Source: Grifola frondosa (lineage: Eukaryota > Basidiomycota > Agaricomycetes > Polyporales > Grifolaceae). Taken from it: a stretch of DNA of 64,000 bases. Below the pieces are notes generated by a model. It was not told the origin of the DNA. It did not search any database and worked only from the letters and a program-made list of their open reading frames with translations. Within the stretch, counting starts at the first letter, position 1, and each line of letters begins with the position of its first letter. The position numbers were made by a program, and so were the translations under genes. The stretch lies in NCBI GenBank assembly GCA_001683735.1, contig LUGG01000045.1, forward strand, positions 60,247-124,246, written 5' to 3'. Shown here piece after piece: positions 1 to 10,065 of the stretch.

Positions 1-111
1 GTAGCTCTTGTTGATCGGTCAAGCACATTGCCGAGGGCAATAGCACGCTCGTGGACTAGTCGCTCCATTGACCACACTACACGCGCAGGCTGGTGCGAAG
101 TCCGGGCTGCT
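1..111 (-). pseudogene. DIRS-like tyrosine recombinase, N-terminal piece (runs off left edge)
   Basis: Minus-strand reading that starts just after the RNase H frame, in a different frame, and leaves the window. It reads WSMERLVHERAIALGNVLDR then STRA. This is the usual start of the recombinase in basidiomycete DIRS-like elements (W, E-R-L, A-LG, D-STR-TY). The family uses a tyrosine recombinase instead of a DDE integrase to insert the circular cDNA. The catalytic R-H-R-Y part would lie outside the window. Position directly after RNase H supports the call, because gag-RT-RH-YR is the order in this group. The piece is too short to tell whether the gene is functional. Confidence 0.6.
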
Positions 112-635
112 AGGTTCATTTTTTGCAAGCCCCCAGCACAAATTGAGGGGTATGAACGGAAGTAGTCGAATCTGTGGCGATAGAGATTGCACGCGGATGA
201 GTTGGCCATGGGAGAGAGCGTCTGCCACGACATTTTCGGCGCCTGGGACATGGTCGACGCGCAATTGGATGTCGTTGTCGAGAAGGATGTCTACGCTGCC
301 AATAAGCAGCAGGTTGTATGGCGGTAGTGTGCACAGAGTGTTGAATAACGTAACCGTATCAGTGTTGTCTGACAGAATGGCGAGTCTCGAAACAGATCGC
401 CCGGCAGACTTCCATAGTGACACGCGATGAAGCGCGCATGCTACAGCCATTGCTTCAAAGAAGAAAATGCTACCTTCTGGCTTCCCAGCTGGAAGGAGGC
501 AATGATAACCGAAATTTACCCAGGGAAAGTAGAGTCCAATTCCTGTACTGGAGGCGTCCACAAGGGCAAACTCGTCGCCATGGCAGCCTTCAACGAGATC
601 TTCGGGACCCCACTCCAGGGTGTTGAGCAGATGGA
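112..635 (-). pseudogene. DIRS-like RNase H domain (separated from its RT by the Plavaka insertion)
   Basis: RNase H domain of a DIRS-like polyprotein that degrades RNA in the RNA-DNA hybrid during reverse transcription. Visible motifs in order are HLLNTLEWGPEDL, DASSTGIGLYF (first Asp), IFFFEAMAVA (Glu), LAILSDNTDTV (second Asp) and DHVPGAENVVADALS (last His/Asp). All four acidic positions are present. The domain has no start codon of its own. Its upstream half is the RT piece at 13870-14137, now 13.2 kb away because a TA-flanked element inserted between them. Removing that element and one TA joins the two readings in frame, across one in-frame TGA next to the junction on the RT side. A frame change near position 111 leads into the recombinase. 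Confidence 0.82.
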
Positions 636-637
636 TA

Positions 638-1440
638 CATCAGCAAAACTCGGATTGCTCTTATCCATCTTATTTTTATTAAAAAAGACTGCAAAGAATC
701 ATAAGAGATCTCATAAGGACTATGTCTCTTAAAAACTCTTAGAATTACTTTTTTCTGCTCAAATTCTTTCTTAGTGTAATAGTACTGTGCTCAATCTCAG
801 AGTATTAAGTATGCTAAGATGATAAAGAACTTGAAATTGTTCATGAGGTGGCATCAATATATCCCGGATTTCAGTCACTTTTAAAGGTCTCAAGACCAAT
901 CAGCGCTCTAAGAATTCGAACAGTGCAATTTTGTGGCTCGGAGCACAAAGGCAGCTCAGATTACTAAAACTCAATGAAGACAACATCAATTATATTAAGA
1001 TGCAGAAGCAACTATCAGACTACTCAGAATGTAAGACATGCTCAGTAACGGACAGAAGCATAAGTAGGCTAACAACGAAGACAGACATAGTAATAAAAGA
1101 ATAGATCCAAGCATCACTACTGAGAAAAGGAGTCTCACAGCGCAAAACGTACCGCAAGAGCGTGAAGCGCGTCATAAGAGGAGAATTGCTAATAAAAGGA
1201 GCATCACAGAAAAAAAGTACCGCAAGAGCGTCAAGCACATCACAAGATGGAGAAGAACTACAAAGCCGTCCGGAAACATTAAAGAGAAGAAAGGCAAACG
1301 AAGTGAGGAAGCATAGAAGACGAAATGAGCATACGAGTATGGAGCGGAGATCGAGGCGAAGTTCAACATATAGACGTTCGGACAATTGGTGTTACACGAA
1401 CATATCTTATTCACAGTAGTTAGCATCTGGATGTATTGAC
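638..1440. repeat. Left terminal inverted repeat and AT-rich subterminal region of the Plavaka element
   Basis: The first 30-40 bases match the inverted right end at 13812-13851. The rest of this 0.8 kb is AT-rich (for example runs of A and T at 680-760) with short recurring CTTAAGA/TCTTA-type words but no long repeat that I can align. Short open frames here (such as 1162-1419) have biased, basic composition and no recognisable domain; I do not regard them as genes. Confidence 0.6.
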
Positions 1441-1458
1441 TAAAAGATACATACCAGA

Positions 1459-4026
1459 CTAATCAGAGATGGGATCGTTGTCGACGAGCATCGCTCGCGT
1501 CGTGTCTTCATCCTCATCCGAGACCTCGATGACGGTAGGGTTAGCTTTCTGAGTGATCTTCTTGATCTTTTCTGTACCGAGATTCAACACCGACTTGATG
1601 TAGAGACGTGTTGGACCACCCCATCGAATGTCACTGAACTACATGTAGTTCTTGCCCTCGTGAGTATCCTGCATGGTGAAGGGCTTCGGAATATAATCGA
1701 TCTTGTTGTCAGGCTTGACAATGACTCGTTCCTCCGCATACAGCCACAATGCCTGTTCAACCTACGAATGAACTATATTCAACTCGCACCAACACAAACA
1801 AGATCGCACTTACCGCTGCGCCAGCCATAGCGATCGCACTGATCGCCCACGAATCCTCCTCAGAGTCGTATAGTCCGGGAACGTTGATCGCGCCGCTAAT
1901 ACAAGAGAAGTGGTGTGCAAGGGTCTTGATGACAAGTGGTACGCAGAAGAGACCACCCTATATAATTGGTGAGTTAATCATTTGCGGCAGTGTACTGCCA
2001 AGATTACTACTCACCTTAGATATTGGACGTTCGTAGAGAAACTGCAAATTTTCCAACATGGAGCCGGCCTTCGTCGCACGCGCGGTATGATTAAATGCGA
2101 AGGTTTGGCTTTGCTTGAACCAATGATCAAGATTATTGATCGCAGCATTCCCCATGCCACAGCGCCATTCACTCAGCCTCTGAGTAACCTGTTGGAGGAC
2201 ATATGAGGTATGATCTGCTTCTACCAGAGACTAATCACTTACCATCGTGCACAATACATTGATTGGCTCTGGTAGTGTTGCTGCAGCTAAGTCAGGCCTA
2301 AATAATATATAACTCATAACTTTGACAGTTTTTCAGATATCATAGTCATCTTACATTCATTTTGTAGCCTATATATAGCCGCATACTATTGTCAAATATC
2401 AAAAATGTTATACCCCATATTGATGGAGATATAGCCAAAAAGCCGATTGCAAAGTCTGACTTTTTAGTCAGCTTTTTTTACCAATGTAACTGAAATTGAA
2501 ACATATTAAAGATCATTATGCAAATGGTGGTGTTACATTCAAATACATATACATCTTAGCTATTAATTCCAATTAAGATCATGTCATTATCTGCAAAATT
2601 CATGTCAGAATATCTAAAAAGCTGAAACAGGTGTGACTAAGCCGTGGCAACACTAGGCTCTGGAGGGTCAACTCTGTCTCCAAATGCTGCAATCCAAACT
2701 TTGCGGACGACCTCTAGCCCTTCAGATGCACTGAATGACCCGGACTCGATGAAGGACCAAGGATTGTCCAATGATGCGACAAAACGTAGCAAAGTTGGCA
2801 TCACTACCTTCTTGAAGCGGACGTTGACCTCGGGTGGCAACTTGAACGCTTTCTCCTTGCTGCTGCCACCAGATACCGACCTCGAAATTTGTCGGTGCTT
2901 CTTCTCGGCACGTCTTCACGAGAGTCGTAGTCGCCTAAGATGGATTCGGTTAGAGGCTTAGGTTTGATGGGCTTGAGCTCGGGCTCAAGCTCCAAATCGC
3001 TCGGTTGAGGCTTCTGCGTGATGGTGACCATACCTATTAGTGGTTGTCACGTTTCAGTAGAAGTTCAAACTTGGTAAGTGGGAGGACTTACATCACTAGT
3101 GAGCCGCCTTCCTTTCCTTTGATAGGACTTGAATGGGCTGCTTCGCGCTCTACGCCCTCATCCTCGCTCACGAAGCCGCGGCCGAGGTTCAGGGGCATTT
3201 TGTAGTTAATACTTGGGCCGTCTTGTGTTTCGACTTCTTCGTGATGACCTCAGGTGTTGGCGGCAGCAGCAGCACAAGACTTCCAGCAGACTTGACCGAA
3301 CGAGAGCTCTCGGTGGCCGCATAACACTGCTAGTCCAGCCCGATTCAGCGGAACTTTCGGGCATGCTCCAATCGTCCTTTAATCCCGAGTTTCTCGGGAT
3401 GGATGTCGCCTCATTCACTAACCTAAAAATGCGTTGGTGCGTATTCATCATGTCTTGTAAAATTCACTTACTTATTTTTTGTCTTGGCAACGCCTTTGCC
3501 TTTCTTCGAAGAGGCGGCCGGCAGCTTGATCACCTCCGGGCTGTCCAGTCGTCGGCATCAGTGGTGACTTGAGGGAGGCCTTTTCGTGCCTCAGAGATGG
3601 CGTCTCTGATTCCCGATGTTTTCTTCACCTTCTTTTGCGGGACGTCTTCCTCGGAACACTCCGTGAGACTGCTCAGCTCTGTGTCGCCCCCAGCCCCAGG
3701 TGCAGGCTCCTCGTCCTTCTTCTTCTCACCTCTCTTCCATTTCTTCACCTCGACCACCTTGGTGATATCCATCACGGCGCCTTGACGCTGCAGTGGGCGT
3801 GATCGAGTTATACGCCCGCCACAATTTGTGTATCTGAGTTCTTGATGTCGTTCTCGAGATGGGCCACCCTGTTTTGCTTTCTGTGCTGTGACTTGACTTT
3901 TTCTTCCCTCTCTTCTTCCTCTGCTGCACGAACTGCTGCCATCTCGGCCTTCGTACGATGCTTCTGCTTGGTGACCGCAAGTCCAGGATGCTTCTCAGAA
4001 TTGCTCGCATGCGTGACGATAGGCAT
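1459..4026 (-). pseudogene. Plavaka-associated second gene (DUF6698-like), decayed
   Basis: Minus-strand gene that faces away from the transposase, with about 230 bp between the starts. It begins MPIVTHASNSEKHPGL, followed by a basic coiled-coil stretch (AAEEEEREEKV), a K/E-rich part, and then the conserved core at 2840-2664 (RFKKVVMPTLLRFVASLDNPW) and 2262-1990 (EWRCGMGNAAINNLDHWF), ending in a D/E-rich tail at 1459. The order and spacing resemble the DUF6698-type gene that commonly accompanies Plavaka transposases; its role is not known. It is broken by a frame change near 3815, an in-frame TAG near 1640, further stops around 2990-3420, and a hAT MITE at 2273-2655 inserted inside the core. 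With the MITE and one 8-bp copy removed, the core reads through in frame. Confidence 0.6.
2273..2655 (+). mobile_element. hAT-type MITE, copy a (8-bp duplication GGCTCTGG)
   Basis: A 383 bp non-coding element starting TAGTGTTGCTGCAGCTAAGT and ending GACTAAGCCGTGGCAACACTA (imperfect inverted ends). It is flanked by perfect 8-bp copies GGCTCTGG at 2265-2272 and 2656-2663. An 8-bp duplication and TAGTGTTGC ends fit the hAT superfamily. Four more copies lie at 24939-25320, 25615-25994, 30344-30724 and 30959-31339. It has no coding capacity, so a transposase elsewhere in the genome must have moved it. Confidence 0.88.
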
Positions 4027-4256
4027 AGCGGGAAGATGAAGAGTTAAAAGCTGAAGCTGAGTACGACCAACTGTCGTGGTGAGAATGTAAGTGACACGCA
4101 ATGCGGTGTCTAGCGGTGTCTTAGGATTGGCATCGGCAACTCACGGAGTGTCAGGATTAGACGTAACAGGAAACACATCTAAGTCACTTCGGCAAGGTAC
4201 TTCAACATTTTTGCACACTACTAACTCGTACTTACAACTCTATCTGTCTTCTTAGG

Positions 4257-7200
4257 ATGTCTAACTCACCATCAGCGCATGCGAGACCGCGACCTATCCG
4301 CAATCCTGCACAATATATATGTTCAAAATGCCGCCGATGATTCAGAAGCAAGGCCGGATGCACTACGCACTTCCGTGTGCATCATAGGAATTCCCCCGAC
4401 CTGCTTCCTCCATCAGTCCATCCCACCATGCACAGAAGTGGGCTGTCCAAATACCCTGAGTTCAGACGGTCAGTACACTATATGTTCAATGTCTTCAGAA
4501 AAAGGTGCTTATGAAAATGTAGATGAATCCACAGATGAAGATGCGGATCACAGTGCGATGAAGACACGGATCACGGCGCGGATTGATGACGCGGACGCAA
4601 TTATGGATGCAGACACCGACGTGGACTGGGATGCGGATGTGCATGCGGACGTGGACACAGCACATGCAGATGCAGGAATAGAAGATCAGAATCTAGACTT
4701 TGATCGTCAAGAAGGTGAAGATGATCCGAGCACGAGCTCGGCCCCGGAAGATAGCAGCTCAGAAGACGACGAAGATCAATGGGTCGATGACGATGAACAG
4801 TACGCGTTCGCCGATGATGACGTGCCACAGCATGTGTCTGAGGACCATGATCTAGCTGACGAAGTTCCTGAAGGCCTCACGAGGGAGTTCCATGAACATA
4901 TCAACGGTACGTTCTGCATATTTTTTGTTCAATGCGATACGTTTACCTTCTACTCGGCCAGGAACACCTTGCGACGACAATGGCAACTACCTGCCACCCG
5001 GAACTCCCCCTACTCCACCTACACCTTCGACAGATGACTGCGCACCATATCGCAATCGTGTCGAATTTGAAACTGCAGACTTACTATACAGGCGTGCTAA
5101 GATGCCTGCAAAATCCATCAATGCGCTAATGGAGCTGTGGGAAGCAACACTTCTGAAACATCACCTATATGATACAATTGATTCCACTCGTCTTGGTGAG
5201 GTGAAATGGGAATCGTTCGAGCTTTCTTACTCCGGTGAGCTGCCAGAACGAAATGTTCCAAAATGGATGACATCCAAATATGATGTCTGGTTCCGGGATC
5301 CTCGCCCATCGTACAGAACATGCTCGCCAATCCCGACTTCAATGGAGACATTGAGTTTGGGCCAGTTCGAGAGTATTGATGGCGAGCACAGACTGAAGGA
5401 CTTCATGTCCGGAGACTGGGCTTGGAGGCAGGCAGTACGCCATCCTATCTTATTCGTTAACATTGCTTGACTCTACTCTAGGACACCATTGCGGCTGATC
5501 CCACAACACACGGCACAGCATTCGTGCCAATCATATTAGGAAGCGACAAGACCACTGTCTCCGTCGTGACTGGCCAAAATGAATACTATCTGCTGTATGC
5601 ATCCATTGGAATGTTACAAACAGCACGCGTCAGGCGCATTGCAATGCTGTCGCTCTGATCGGATTTCTTGCCATTCCAAAAGGTAAATGGTCAATTTTAT
5701 TTCAGCTTCCACTCGAACGACTGAACTGTTACCTTCATAGCAAGCTGCAAGTACAACGATGACATCAAATTTTGCAAGTTTCGGAAGCAACTTTTCCACA
5801 CATCGCTGGCTCAAATCCTTCAATCCCTCAAGCCCGGAATGACGACACCGGAATCATGCATTTTGGTGATGGCCACTTCAGCATGTGATTTATGGGCTAG
5901 GTCCGTACATTGCAGATTATCCAGAGCAGCGCTTCTCGCATGTATGTCCAGGGCTGGTGTGCAAGGTATACATTTCCTCTCCGTTAATTTCAACTTTTCT
6001 GATACAGACTCAGTGTACAGCTGTAAGGACGATTTGGATGGCAGTACAGTATCCGCCGCACATGTGAGCATACTGAAACACTGTTGCTGACTTTGAGTTG
6101 GGAGTCTTGTGGGATGAGTACGGTCTCGTCGGAGATATTGTGGTGAGTTTATATCTTTTTTTAATTTCATTTTCTTTCAAAACTGCGATCGCGAGACATC
6201 GTTCCGCAATTGATTGACAAAGATCATTTTCTCACGCGACGAACTCATCCCCAACTTTCTTTCCTATCACCACCACCACCATCCCTCTCCCGCCACCCCC
6301 GAGGGTTCCAGCACCGTTCTAGCATGCAATTTGACCTCACGCTAAACGAAATAACTAATCTATATCTTGTTTACAGCCATTTACAAATGACTTTCCCCGC
6401 GCCGATATTCACGAGCTAATTGCACCTGATATCCTACATCAGTTAATTAAAGGGTCCTTTAAGGACCACCTCGTCGACGGATTGAGCAGTATATTACACA
6501 AACCATAAACAAAAGGACGCTGAGAGTATCCTGGCTGACATCGACCGCAGTGAGTTCTGCATCACTATCCTTGACATTTGTGATTGACAAATGTCATAGA
6601 ATTGCTGTTGTGCCCCGTTTCAGGACTCTGTCACTTTCCCGAGGGCCGCGTTTCAAACAATGGACAGGCGACAATTCGAAAGCATTAATGAAGGTACGTA
6701 TTACTCTAAAAATGCAAAAAATTATCAACTAATTGCCCAAATGACAGGTGTACCTCGCCGCCATTGTAGGATACGTTCCTCAAGAAATGGTACGCTCAAT
6801 TCGGGCATTCCTCGAATTTTGCTATCTTGTTCGAAGAAACACCCATATGCCGAAGACACTCGACCAGTTGGACGAAGCCCTCAAGCATTTCCATGCAAAT
6901 CGCACCGTCTTCCAGACGACCAATGTGCATCCCACCGGTTTCTCATTACCTCGTCAACACTCGATGGTACACTACCAACACCTCATATGGGATTTTGCGG
7001 CCCCGAACAGCCTTTGCTCCTTGATCACAGAATCGAAACACATCAAAGCTGTGAAGGACCCATATCGACGCTCTAACAGATGCAATGCGATGGGCCAGAT
7101 ACTACTAACCAACCAGCATCTTGATAAGCTTGCGGCCTCCCGTGTTGATTTCCAGGAGCGAGGAATGCTGGAAGGTCCTGTCTGTTTGCGGAGCATGTTG

Positions 7201-8097
7201 CACTGCGTCAGTCATTTTTCACTGTTATCCTGATCAAAACTAACTTCCTTCTCAGATGCTGATGATGACTTCGAAGACACTGAGCACGCGGCTCCTGCAA
7301 GGCCACACCAGGATCGTCATCGAGCCACCGGAGGAGGATGGATCCATCACTGGTCCAACATTCTTGCATATGTTACGATGGCGGCCACTTCTCGTGAGCG
7401 TTGACCTTTTTCTGTCTCAAATGCTAGCTCATGCATATCAGGAACGACACATGCTCGCACGGCAGTGGCTCTTGGCAATGAAATTGGGCAGCCTCATTTA
7501 TTGGAGCTCATCCGGCGATTTCTTTATGAACAAACAAATCCGGACAGTGTTCTTACCGGGTTTGATGTGCACCTCGATGCATGTCCCCACTTCAACGAGA
7601 AAATTTCGGTATTCTACTCGGCGGCATCTATGTACTATGCTCCGAGTGATCCTGCCGGAGTTGGCGGTATGCATCGTGAGCATCTTTGTGCTACGCGCCA
7701 AGTGGCGGGAACTGCGCCTCGCTTCGACTGTGCGCTTGTCAATCGAGGTTCAAACCTGGATGGAATCCACAGCCTCAGTGTTGTATGCATCCGATTTTTT
7801 CTCCTTCAAGCGTCGCGGAATTTATTACCCTTGTGCACTCGTGCAGTGGTTCAAATGGATAGCAGATGAGCCTGACGAGGATACCGGTATGTATATCGTG
7901 TCCCCGGAGACACACGCGGCACACCTGTGCTCTCAGTCCTCCATTTGGACACTATCATTCGTGCTGCCCACTTGATTGGTGTTTATGGAAGCAAAGCACT
8001 GCCAGATGACCTCACACCACACCACGCCCTTGATGCATTTCAATACTTTTACGTTAACAAGTTTGCGGATCACCACGCTTTCGAAACTATCTATTGA
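4257..8097 (+). pseudogene. Plavaka transposase (CACTA superfamily), multi-exon, decayed
   Basis: Transposase that would cut and paste the surrounding element. From the ATG at 4257 it encodes a C2H2 zinc finger (ICSKCRR, stop, FRSKAGCTTHFRVHH; 4317-4397). An Asp-rich region follows (4500-4870, e.g. DADTDVDWDADVHADVD). The conserved Plavaka blocks then appear: YDVWFRDP (~5280), GSDKTTVSVVTGQNEYY (~5540), IADYPEQ (~5910), IKGSFKDHLVDG (~6445), FKQWTGDNSKALMKV (~6650), VYLAAIVGYVPQEMVRSIRA (~6746), LIRRFLYEQTNPDS (~7508), SAASMYYAPSDPAGVGGM (~7618), CALVQWFKWIADEPDEDTG and FADHHAFE just before a TGA. About ten short GT-AG introns separate them. It is broken by a TGA inside the zinc finger (4338-4340) and a frame change between the finger and the acidic region, so the full protein is probably not made. 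Confidence 0.88.
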
Positions 8098-8640
8098 ATC
8101 ATATTAATTTTGGTGAGTACCTTTGTTTTCTTCTTCTTCTTTTGGTTGATATGTATTCAGAGCAGCAATTTATCTGGACCTCGTCAAACAGGATATGGAA
8201 ACCGCCACAGTAAAACCCGCGTGGCTGAGTACAGCCGCTCATGCACAAAGATGTCCCGTCCGTCTGGCATGCAGAGTACCTGAATTGCTATTTCTTTTCG
8301 TGATATAGAGTCTGGCACTCCATCGTCTGGACACCAATAATGAGGTGTGTCTCGTATGTCCACGGCTCGATCTCATGGCGGAGCATGCCCTCGACTTCCA
8401 CGGCTCGTTTCGCCAGCTCGCATCCTTCAAGCCATCCATGCACCGCAATTGGACACGTTCATCGCAGACGTGCTCACGTTGACATTGAAGCCAGATAGGC
8501 TCGATTGTGGAAAGGCGGTGGTGGACTGGCAGGCGTGGCTGGAACGGTATGCAGTGTGCATCTTGAGCGAGCATGGGGGATGATCGCGTGAAGGCAACTT
8601 GGACAGGCAGAGGGAAGTGGCGGTGAAGGCCACCAATCCA
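8098..8640. other. Non-coding stretch after the Plavaka transposase
   Basis: Between the transposase stop and the first recognisable host-gene fragment. Open frames on both strands exist (e.g. 8239-8694 minus, 8347-8583 plus) but none gives a domain or a protein-like composition I recognise. It may be further decayed captured sequence. Confidence 0.4.
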
Positions 8641-8699
8641 CCTTCGTGCTGCTGCAGTCGAGGAGGTCATCCATACAGACAGTCGGCGCGACAAGCGGC

Positions 8700-9156
8700 G
8701 GCGGCCTGCACCTCCGCCACGCCCTCTGTCGAGGACTGGATCAGCGAGAAGTTGAGAGAGGAGTTGTCAGGGCTGCTGCTGAGGCGGACGGCTGATAAAT
8801 CCCGAGAGTAAGTGCGCAAACACTAGGATTTTTGCCAGGTGGACGAACTAAATTATGCTAAACGTCAGTGACAGAGAAATGCGCATGTCGCACCAGCACA
8901 TATTAGAATCTGCAGTTTAAAGTATTCGAACTATACGCTCCTCTTCATCGATATTGGAGTCGAATATTTCGAAGAGGTTAGGACTGGACTCAGACCTACC
9001 CTAGAATTCTACTCGCTGGTGTCCAAGGTGTTTGCGCGAAGGACTCAAGATCTGGCGGACACGCACCCAAATCAATCTGGACCATACGTGCTCCATCCAC
9101 TTGGTCTTTTCCCCGCTCCCGTTGGTCCAGATGATATGGCCAATGATGACGGACAG
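8700..9156 (+). pseudogene. Captured fragment of a Ufd4/TRIP12-type HECT ubiquitin ligase
   Basis: Broken plus-strand reading in three pieces. SVEDWISEKLREELSGLL (~8724-8790) is compatible with the segment upstream of the HECT domain. HILESAV then VFELYAP with a one-base frame break (~8896-8945), followed by EVRTGLRPTLEFYSLVSK (~8975-9030) and GPYVLHPLGLFPAPV (~9084-9130), match the start of the HECT domain of Ufd4/TRIP12, whose signature is E-V-GTGLGPTLEFY. Such ligases put ubiquitin on N-degron and UFD substrates. The catalytic Cys lobe is absent. The piece lies inside the Plavaka element, in the same orientation as the transposase and the FAS2 piece, so it looks captured. It cannot be a working gene. 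Confidence 0.62.
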
Positions 9157-9735
9157 TGAGCATCCAACTCTTTCATGTTTTCTGCCCTCTTATTGTTTTC
9201 ATGCATTCACCGTGTCCTAGGATAATGACGTGGGATCAGAAAAAGCATCTCTCCGGTGTCCGTGCATTGAACCCCAACTTGCATGATAGTTCTGAATTTC
9301 AATACTGTATTGTCTTGTCTCCTCCGATCTCCACTCGATTCTGTCTTTTCTTCTTCTCGACTCCCGCAACATGCATGCCCTCTCTCACTCACTACCTGGT
9401 TGTGGTCCGAGTGCCTCACATGCTCGGGCCTGCTGGCAACCGTATGCCTCCAATATCACCTTGTCATCAACCGCAACAGCTCCTTCATGCTTCCATCCAA
9501 CCTATCTTAATACCCCAACTTCATCTGTCACCTCTATGGCATCCCGATGATATCCCAGCTGCCTTTACTTGTGGGCACAGCACCCTCTGCACCCAGCTTG
9601 CCTCATCCCCCAAGCTCCGCTGCCGCTCATTCAGCAAAAGCCCTTTGCGACTCGCAACACCCAATTACCCTCCCCGTTACACCTTCCACACATCCCTCCC
9701 CTCTAGCTTTCCGATGCAGGTGATTCGACTAGTTC
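9157..9735. other. Unassigned stretch between captured fragments
   Basis: C- and T-rich on the plus strand, with an open frame (9156-9851) whose Pro/Ser/Leu/His-rich translation has no recognisable domain. It probably consists of introns or decayed exon sequence linking the captured HECT piece to the next fragment. Confidence 0.35.
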
Positions 9736-9886
9736 AGTATCTGATCTGGCCTCTGGCTGCAATCTTGTACCTATCAAGGGTTTCGTGCACAAAGTTATTC
9801 GCCGCTCTCGGACATCCACCGGTGTCCTCCAGACTGCTCTGTGCTATCTAGAGGCCGTCTGTGGGAAGATTCCAGAGCTTACCTGA
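9736..9886 (+). pseudogene. Possible captured cyclin-like gene fragment
   Basis: Plus-strand reading GFVHKVIRRSRTSTGVLQTA continuing LCYLEAVCGKIPEL, then an in-frame TGA. The RRSRTS...VLQTALCYLEA pattern resembles the first helices of fungal cyclin-fold proteins (Pho85-type cyclins). Only about 45 residues are visible, so this is a tentative family call made from memory of the pattern. It sits between the HECT and FAS2 fragments in the same orientation, consistent with being another captured exon. Confidence 0.35.
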
Positions 9887-10065
9887 AAGGAGAAGACAAC
9901 CCCAATGACCAGCGATTGCATGCAAGAAGCCGCCTGCCGTATTGTTCGTGGCGAGCTATTTCATGATGAGATGCTTGGTTGTGATTTAATAAATGGCAGA
10001 CGCCTCAACATGGAGCCGACGGTGTCGCACATCATGGATTTACCTTACTCACATCTCCCACCTTC

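Noticed and set aside
4601..4828. Minus-strand His/Pro/Leu-rich open frame
   Set aside because: Antisense shadow of the Asp-rich repeat region of the Plavaka transposase.
9156..9851. 231-residue plus-strand open frame
   Set aside because: Low-complexity Pro/Leu/His/Ser composition, spans likely introns; the only protein-like stretch there is in a different frame (9736-9886).
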